A DNA stretch of 64,000 bases from contig OZ246020.1 in assembly GCA_965230795.1 (NCBI GenBank), forward strand, positions 3,348,001 to 3,412,000, written 5' to 3'. The stretch comes from PZPK01 sp965230795 (GTDB lineage Bacteria; Pseudomonadota; Gammaproteobacteria; Pseudomonadales; Oleiphilaceae). A program made the position numbers and the translations under genes. The notes below the pieces were generated by a model. That model searched no databases. It was not told the origin of the DNA and saw only the letters and a program-made list of their open reading frames with translations. This document shows positions 62,722 to 64,000 of the stretch, piece after piece (position 1 is the stretch's first letter; every line of letters starts with the position of its first letter).

Positions 62722-62949
62722 ATGGCACGTCTTGCAGAATCACCTGAAGTACTGAACAGCATTCGACTCAAAGCCTATTTTAACGCCAGATTGAAAGAGA
62801 CTTACGGCAAACGCGCACGGTTTGAGGCCGGCAGGCCGGTCGCGGATTTCGAAAGCCAGTGCAATTTCATCCGCTCAACCCGTCTGACTTATGTGGATCC
62901 GGAATTAGTGATTCCGACTCAGAGCGACGCCAGGCCGGAATCACTTTAG
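62722..62949 (+). CDS. Small protein of unknown function
   Basis: Protein of 75 residues with a strong ribosome site (CCAGGAGGGCGTC before ATG). No signal peptide or membrane helix; basic N-terminal half (RLKAYFNARLKETYGKRAR) and one cysteine. Family not recognised. Coding is supported by the ribosome site and by the ATG being the first codon. It stands alone before a convergent SDR gene. Confidence 0.65.
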   Translation: MARLAESPEVLNSIRLKAYFNARLKETYGKRARFEAGRPVADFESQCNFIRSTRLTYVDPELVIPTQSDARPESL

Positions 62950-62990
62950 CGACTGGACCCTGACACTGATTCCCGATTAACAAGCTGGTG

Positions 62991-63659
62991 CTACCAGGGC
63001 AGTATTTCACCGTTGGAATGCCAGAAGGTTCCGGAATTATGCATGGTTAATGCTTCGATACGTTCGATCAGACGTTCGGCGGCAGTGTCTGGCGTGATAT
63101 CCCCATGACCCCCAATCATCTCGGTTCCCACCAGGCCTGGATGGAAAATGCCGACGGCGATTCCGTGAGGCGTCAGGTCATGGGCCAATGACACGCCGGC
63201 AATGTTAAGCGCGCACTTGGACATGCGATAGCCGTAGCGACCTCCGCTGGTATTGTCAGCGATAGAGCCCATGCGACTGCTAATCAGGGCGATCTTGCTG
63301 CCATCTGCCATGTTTTCCAATAAAGCTTCCGTCACCCGCAAGGGACCCAGAGTATTGACCTGAAATTGCTCTTCGATGGTGTCGAAGTTCAGCTGCCCCA
63401 AAATCTCGTTACGCAGGATTCCGGCATTATTGATCAAGACATCCACCTGGACGCCCTGCAAAGCCTGGCGAAGCTTTTCGACGTCTCCGGCCTGACTGAT
63501 ATCCACTCCTGCAATCACTTCGACACCCAGAACGCTGAGTTCCTCTGAAGCATGTCGACACACGGCCATGACGCGCGCACCACGTGCCTGATAGTGTCGA
63601 CAGAATGATAAACCTATGCCACGATTAGCGCCGGTCACGACAATGGTTTCTGTTGTCAT
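62991..63659 (-). CDS. Short-chain dehydrogenase/reductase
   Basis: Protein of 222 residues. Coenzyme motif TGANRGIGLSF (~8-18), NNAG near residue 79, and catalytic Ser-Tyr-Lys in ALISSRMGSIADNTSGGRYGYRMSK. Belongs to the C-factor/YdfG-like group of SDRs. Divergent from the MmcQ/YjbR-type gene at 63726 with a 66-bp gap. Substrate unknown. Confidence 0.9.
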   Translation of the reverse strand: MTTETIVVTGANRGIGLSFCRHYQARGARVMAVCRHASEELSVLGVEVIAGVDISQAGDVEKLRQALQGVQVDVLINNAGILRNEILGQLNFDTIEEQFQVNTLGPLRVTEALLENMADGSKIALISSRMGSIADNTSGGRYGYRMSKCALNIAGVSLAHDLTPHGIAVGIFHPGLVGTEMIGGHGDITPDTAAERLIERIEALTMHNSGTFWHSNGEILPW

Positions 63660-63725
63660 GTGTAAGCCTCATCTTGCTGTTAAACGGATAAACGGACGTT
63701 GAAATACGGCTCCCGGGACGCCTCC

Positions 63726-64000
63726 ATGGACTATCAAGCTGCAAAAACATACCTGCTTTCCAAACCCGATTCTGTAGAAGACTATCCCTTTGGACCCGAG
63801 GTCATGGTACCAAAAGTCAAAGGCAAAATGTTTGCTACCCTCGCCCACGATGGCGACATGGCCAATATGAATCTCAAGTGCGACCCGAACCATGCCTTCG
63901 AACTGCGGGATCTGTTTGCCGCTGTGAAGCCGGGCTATCATATGAACAAGAAACACTGGAATACCGTTGTGCTCGACGGCTCGATTCCCCAGGGTGAAAT
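63726..64000 (+). CDS. MmcQ/YjbR-family protein (partial, C-terminus outside window)
   Basis: The first 91 codons of a gene running off the right edge, in a frame beginning MDYQAAKTYLLSKPDSVEDYPFG. Segments PFGPEVMVPKVKGKMFATLA and PGYHMNKKHWNTVVLDGSIP are typical of the MmcQ/YjbR (CyaY-like fold, double-wing) family, usually ~115 residues, with a presumed DNA-binding fold. Ribosome site weak. It is divergent from the SDR at 62991. Confidence 0.85.
   Translation, partial: MDYQAAKTYLLSKPDSVEDYPFGPEVMVPKVKGKMFATLAHDGDMANMNLKCDPNHAFELRDLFAAVKPGYHMNKKHWNTVVLDGSIPQGE

Overview
The window looks like chromosomal DNA of an aquatic, probably marine, heterotrophic gammaproteobacterium. The best guess is an Alcanivoracaceae/Ketobacter-like or Marinobacter-like lineage. 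This rests on a CrbS/CrbR (MxtR/ErdR)-type acetate regulon, a flavin monooxygenase/SDR/hydrolase operon typical of lipid- and hydrocarbon-degrading bacteria, a DUF413 (MaoP) protein, NDH-2 and many signalling genes. The species cannot be fixed from sequence alone. No rRNA, tRNA or CRISPR array was seen. The gene order is that of a core genome interrupted by a repeat-rich accessory stretch at about 20.4-41.5 kb.

Layout. 0-10 kb: the start of a DUF4212 symporter subunit (cut by the window edge), divergent from a CrbS-like SSS-PAS-kinase-receiver hybrid; then a large chemoreceptor, NDH-2, a CBS protein and a MaoP-like protein. 10-15 kb: a small secreted protein, a REP-associated transposase with short flanking repeats, and a LysR regulator divergent from a pirin/FMN-reductase/DUF2798 operon. 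15-20.4 kb: periplasmic proteins (SBP, DsbA-like lipoprotein, orphan ZnuA), a P-loop kinase, and an SGNH hydrolase followed by a lipase-foldase homologue. 20.4-41.5 kb: a large secreted protein, a histidine kinase with three periplasmic binding domains, a Crp-type regulator, a thioesterase, a truncated DUF488 gene, two giant paralogous calcium-binding-type lipoproteins, an OmpR-type regulator, a kinase, and a kinase-less copy of that kinase's membrane domain. 41.5-64 kb: dienelactone hydrolase, CSS-EAL phosphodiesterase, a beta-propeller protein, a solute-binding protein, the FMO/SDR/hydrolase operon with its TetR regulator, the CrbR-like regulator plus acetyl-CoA synthetase, an RND efflux pair, a further SBP, an HPt/HD-GYP protein, a VPLPA-CTERM protein, a further SDR and a partial MmcQ/YjbR protein.

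The most interesting signal is a shared promoter architecture on the minus strand upstream of four genes or transcripts in the accessory region: the 558-aa secreted protein, the triple-binding-domain kinase leader, and both giant lipoproteins. Each has two 7-bp direct repeats related to CTGCACA, set 11 bp apart. These are followed by exactly 9 nt rich in T and then a TAnnnT -10 element. This is the layout expected for an OmpR/PhoB-type activator. An OmpR-type regulator with its kinase and a sensor-only paralogue sits beside the last of these genes, so the whole block may be one surface/sensory regulon that has not been described.

A second, better understood system is the acetate-switch regulon. 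The CrbS-like kinase and symporter at the left end and acs plus the CrbR-like regulator 50 kb away share a 13-bp motif (TTAGACCAWAGTC). Beside acs this motif forms a near-perfect 34-bp palindrome.
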